A stretch of DNA of 64,000 nucleotides from assembly GCA_004124875.1 (NCBI GenBank), contig SCKJ01000002.1, positions 186,001 to 250,000 of the forward strand. Direction: 5' to 3'. Source of the DNA: Fidelibacterota bacterium (GTDB lineage: Bacteria; Fidelibacterota; Marinisomatia; SCGC-AAA003-L08; TS1B11). The notes under the pieces were generated by a model. The model was not told the origin of the DNA. It did no database searches and was given only the letters and a program-made list of their open reading frames with translations. The position numbers and the translations under genes were made by a program. Every line of letters starts with the position of its first letter. Within the stretch, counting starts at the first letter, position 1. Of the stretch, positions 61,751 through 64,000 are shown piece by piece.

Positions 61751-64000
61751 TTAGCGCATCAACATCATCTTACGGGTGTAAAATTTGCCCTCGGCACTGT
61801 ACACCGCGAAGTAAAGGCCTGATGCAACCGGCTGTCCCGCTCTGTTGAGCCCGTTCCAGATGGCCTCATGGGTACCCAGATCTTCCCAGCCGCTAACCAG
61901 CGTCACCACTTCCTGACCCAGCAGATTGTAAATTTTCAGCGATACCCTGGCTGGACGGGTCAATGTATAAGGAATGCGGGTCGCGGGATTAAACGGATTG
62001 GGATAGTTGTTGGCTAAACCAAATGCAAGGGGCAACTCAGCCAGCACATCTTCCGCGGCTTGAGCCACATAAGCGGCCGAGCCGGCCACTAAAGTGAACC
62101 GGTACGGGAACATTTCGTTGTAGTCACGGACAAGCACAGGCCCGAATCCGTGGGTCACATTGTGAACCATTCTGCTTTGATGGTCAATAAGTTTGACCTG
62201 CGACCCAGCCGGTAGATTTCCCATAATATCTGCGCTCAGCGCGATAGGACCTTTTTCGCCCTTGGTGTAGAGGGCCAGGTCCCATGAACCGTTCTCCTCC
62301 TGCAATGATCTGATATCGGAGGTCAGCAGGGGCAGGTCTTCATCCAGATCGGATCTATCCATGGCAAGATAGACATATTTATCAATGTACGGCGGCTCGG
62401 GATTATCAAAATGATCGTAACCCTCGGTGGCGCCTTCAAGTCTGCCGATAAACGTATTGACATCGCCATAGGTCGGTCCCTGCGCTTTCAAATTCAGTTG
62501 CCAGCCGGCAATCTCTTCGGTATCCTTCCCCAGCACTCCCTTATTGAGGGTGGGGATCACGAATTTTATCGTGCCGGCCGCCCCACGATTGAAGATGGCG
62601 TAGCCGGTCCACGGCATCATTGCCGTTACCGGCGCACCCCAACTGGTGCCGGTGTACTCCACAGGTCCATAGTAATCGGCCGAGGGCGCTATAACGACGA
62701 CCTCGAACGCATAGGGGTTGCCGATCAAATGCCAGCCCGCCGCCAGGGTTTTGGTTTGCGCAGCTTGCCCGCTGGTACGCCCGGCGCCGATAACGAAATG
62801 CAGGTTTTCTTCCACACGCTGGTATAGCCAGTAGGCCTCGCCTGTAACCAGTGTTGAGGGATTCTCCACATAGCTTCCGTTCTGGGCCGCAAACATTTTC
62901 CACAGCGTTTCGGACTGTGTTCCCAACTCATCAAGCGTCGATGATATCGACGCATTGCTCAAGGTGGCGGGTATGGATATCATCCGCCATTGATCTTTGG
63001 GATAACCGCTCGTATAAGGATGACCGGATACGGAAGCGGTCCCGATGTTATCTGCCTCGGCAAAATTTGTGCCAATAAATGTCGTATCGGTTACGGCGGC
63101 GTTGCCAGATATATCCACGGCACGGATAAAGGAGACAACGCCGTTAAGAGTAATGTTTTGCCCGGCAATGGTGTTTGTAAAGGTAGTGCCTGTGACAAAA
63201 GTCATGCGCATGGCGGTAAAAGCGGCCCCGTTTCCCCCGGCAACATATAGATCGACGAAATCTATGGAATCATTATCGGCCACATTAACGCTCACAGTGA
63301 GAGGCACTCCCAGAGCGGGTATGAGAGGAGATAAATTAATGCCTGAAATGGTCGGCACGGCAGTGTCGATGGCCTCGATACGCGTTACCGCAAACTGGCT
63401 GAATCCACTGACTCCGCCGAAACTCATTGTAGCATCGGTAGCGGGCTGTTGAGCCCTTCCCGGTACTGCCGTCCAGTTGCCTGTCCCCCCGCTTCCACGC
63501 CGGATCAGAGCGATGGTGCTCAAGTCTGCCAGGTCCGCTGCCGTGAATGTGCCGGGGGCAAATGACAGCGTAAAATCTACCGAAAATGTGCCGGTGCCAT
63601 AGAAGTTAAACTCCCAGAACTGCCCCCCAAGCACGGTGTGATTTGTAGGTAGCGCGCCGTCAGGATCGGATGAAAAAGCGATGACCTCCACCGTATCGCC
63701 CCCGGCCCCCGATAAGAAAGTGAAGTCCATCACGACCCCGGCGTTGGGATAGCTCACCGGTCCGTCACCGGTCACCTCCTGCTGGTCGACGACGACCCCA
63801 GCTACCGCCGGCGTGGTGAATGATTGCCTGCGCCCCACAGCGACGGGGCTCCCGTCTTCCAGGGCCACCGCACGGAAGTTATAGGTTGTGCCCTCAGTCA
63901 GCCCGGTCAGGAAGGCGGATGAGGTCGCGCTCGCATAGGCCGCCACATTGGCCGGACTGCCAGCGACCAGGAGCGTATCTAGCGTGCCGCTGACGTTCAC
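61751..64000 (-). CDS. Large surface protein with C-terminal sorting domain, N-terminus outside window
   Basis: At least 749 C-terminal residues; the frame is open at the right edge. From its start: a fibronectin-III-like segment (GLTEGTTYNFRAVALEDGSPVAVG), a beta-sandwich adhesin-like part, a GLSQFAVTR-like segment (VSGFSQFAVTRIEA), a cadherin-like region with ADNDSIDFVDLYVAG, and a long region with Trp-rich motifs (YPKDQWRMISIPATL; LAAGWHLIGNPYAFEV). The end is a sorting domain: NNYPNPFNPATRIPYTL, LKIYNLLGQEVVTLV, ASGLYFAVYS and KMMLMR. Likely secreted and anchored by a type IX-like system. Confidence 0.85.
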   Translation of the reverse strand: MNVSGTLDTLLVAGSPANVAAYASATSSAFLTGLTEGTTYNFRAVALEDGSPVAVGRRQSFTTPAVAGVVVDQQEVTGDGPVSYPNAGVVMDFTFLSGAGGDTVEVIAFSSDPDGALPTNHTVLGGQFWEFNFYGTGTFSVDFTLSFAPGTFTAADLADLSTIALIRRGSGGTGNWTAVPGRAQQPATDATMSFGGVSGFSQFAVTRIEAIDTAVPTISGINLSPLIPALGVPLTVSVNVADNDSIDFVDLYVAGGNGAAFTAMRMTFVTGTTFTNTIAGQNITLNGVVSFIRAVDISGNAAVTDTTFIGTNFAEADNIGTASVSGHPYTSGYPKDQWRMISIPATLSNASISSTLDELGTQSETLWKMFAAQNGSYVENPSTLVTGEAYWLYQRVEENLHFVIGAGRTSGQAAQTKTLAAGWHLIGNPYAFEVVVIAPSADYYGPVEYTGTSWGAPVTAMMPWTGYAIFNRGAAGTIKFVIPTLNKGVLGKDTEEIAGWQLNLKAQGPTYGDVNTFIGRLEGATEGYDHFDNPEPPYIDKYVYLAMDRSDLDEDLPLLTSDIRSLQEENGSWDLALYTKGEKGPIALSADIMGNLPAGSQVKLIDHQSRMVHNVTHGFGPVLVRDYNEMFPYRFTLVAGSAAYVAQAAEDVLAELPLAFGLANNYPNPFNPATRIPYTLTRPARVSLKIYNLLGQEVVTLVSGWEDLGTHEAIWNGLNRAGQPVASGLYFAVYSAEGKFYTRKMMLMR

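Overview
The window is a 64 kb piece of a bacterial chromosome of roughly 55-60% GC. Three predicted secreted proteins end in a type IX-like C-terminal sorting domain, two of them clearly: 'NHPNPFNP' and 'NYPNPFNP' start the domain, and 'GIYFVRM' or 'GLYFAVY' plus a final basic residue end it. Together with LptE, ComEC and a CAYFNTFYNA-type lipoprotein, this points to a Gram-negative member of the FCB group, most plausibly a Marinimicrobia (SAR406)-like lineage. That placement is inference from protein style; no rRNA is present.

Layout. 1-3.4 kb: end of a short-chain dehydrogenase, tRNA-Pro, leuS and cutA. 3.5-5.2 kb: a small accessory island bounded by copies of the 3' end of the adjacent tRNA-Arg(CCG) gene. 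It holds a divergent membrane miniprotein and a chain of four tiny ORFs joined by TAATG overlaps. 5.4-13.5 kb: the translation operon thrS-infC-rpmI-rplT-pheS-pheT-zapA-folD-hyp on the minus strand, in which infC appears to start at an AUA codon overlapping the thrS stop. 13.8-14.4 kb: an AT-rich stand-alone HNH gene and tRNA-Val(GAC) with a degenerate tRNA remnant beside it. 14.4-20.2 kb: aldehyde dehydrogenase, lysine 6-aminotransferase, rsmI, tmk and ctpA, reading leftwards. 20.4-34.8 kb: a long leftward run of fadD, purM, gpsA, a secreted metalloprotease, tRNA-Arg(CCU), a TPR lipoprotein, pyrK, pyrD, rlpA, cdsA, a frameshifted 5'-nucleotidase, a degenerate receiver protein and a FapA-like protein. 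35-40.3 kb: a rightward group with an M6 metalloprotease, an alpha/beta hydrolase, a membrane miniprotein and a membrane dipeptidase. 40.7-57.6 kb: a second long leftward run, uvrB-purD-sigma54 activator-lptE-asnS-nadE-hyp-comEC-(rnhB-yraN fusion)-ggt-lepB-aldehyde dehydrogenase-two coiled-coil proteins, with many ATGA-type overlaps. 57.7-64 kb: an exported protein, a phosphodiester glycosidase family lipoprotein, a non-coding region with an excellent sigma-54 promoter and several hairpins, then a redoxin, a metallophosphatase and the C-terminal part of a large sorted surface protein.

Most genes are core housekeeping. The parts least explained by known families are the tRNA-Arg island with its microprotein chain and tandem tRNA-derived 66-bp repeats, and the sigma-54-driven, hairpin-terminated region near 60 kb that has no convincing gene. 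No CRISPR array, complete insertion sequence, integrase, rRNA operon or replication origin was seen.
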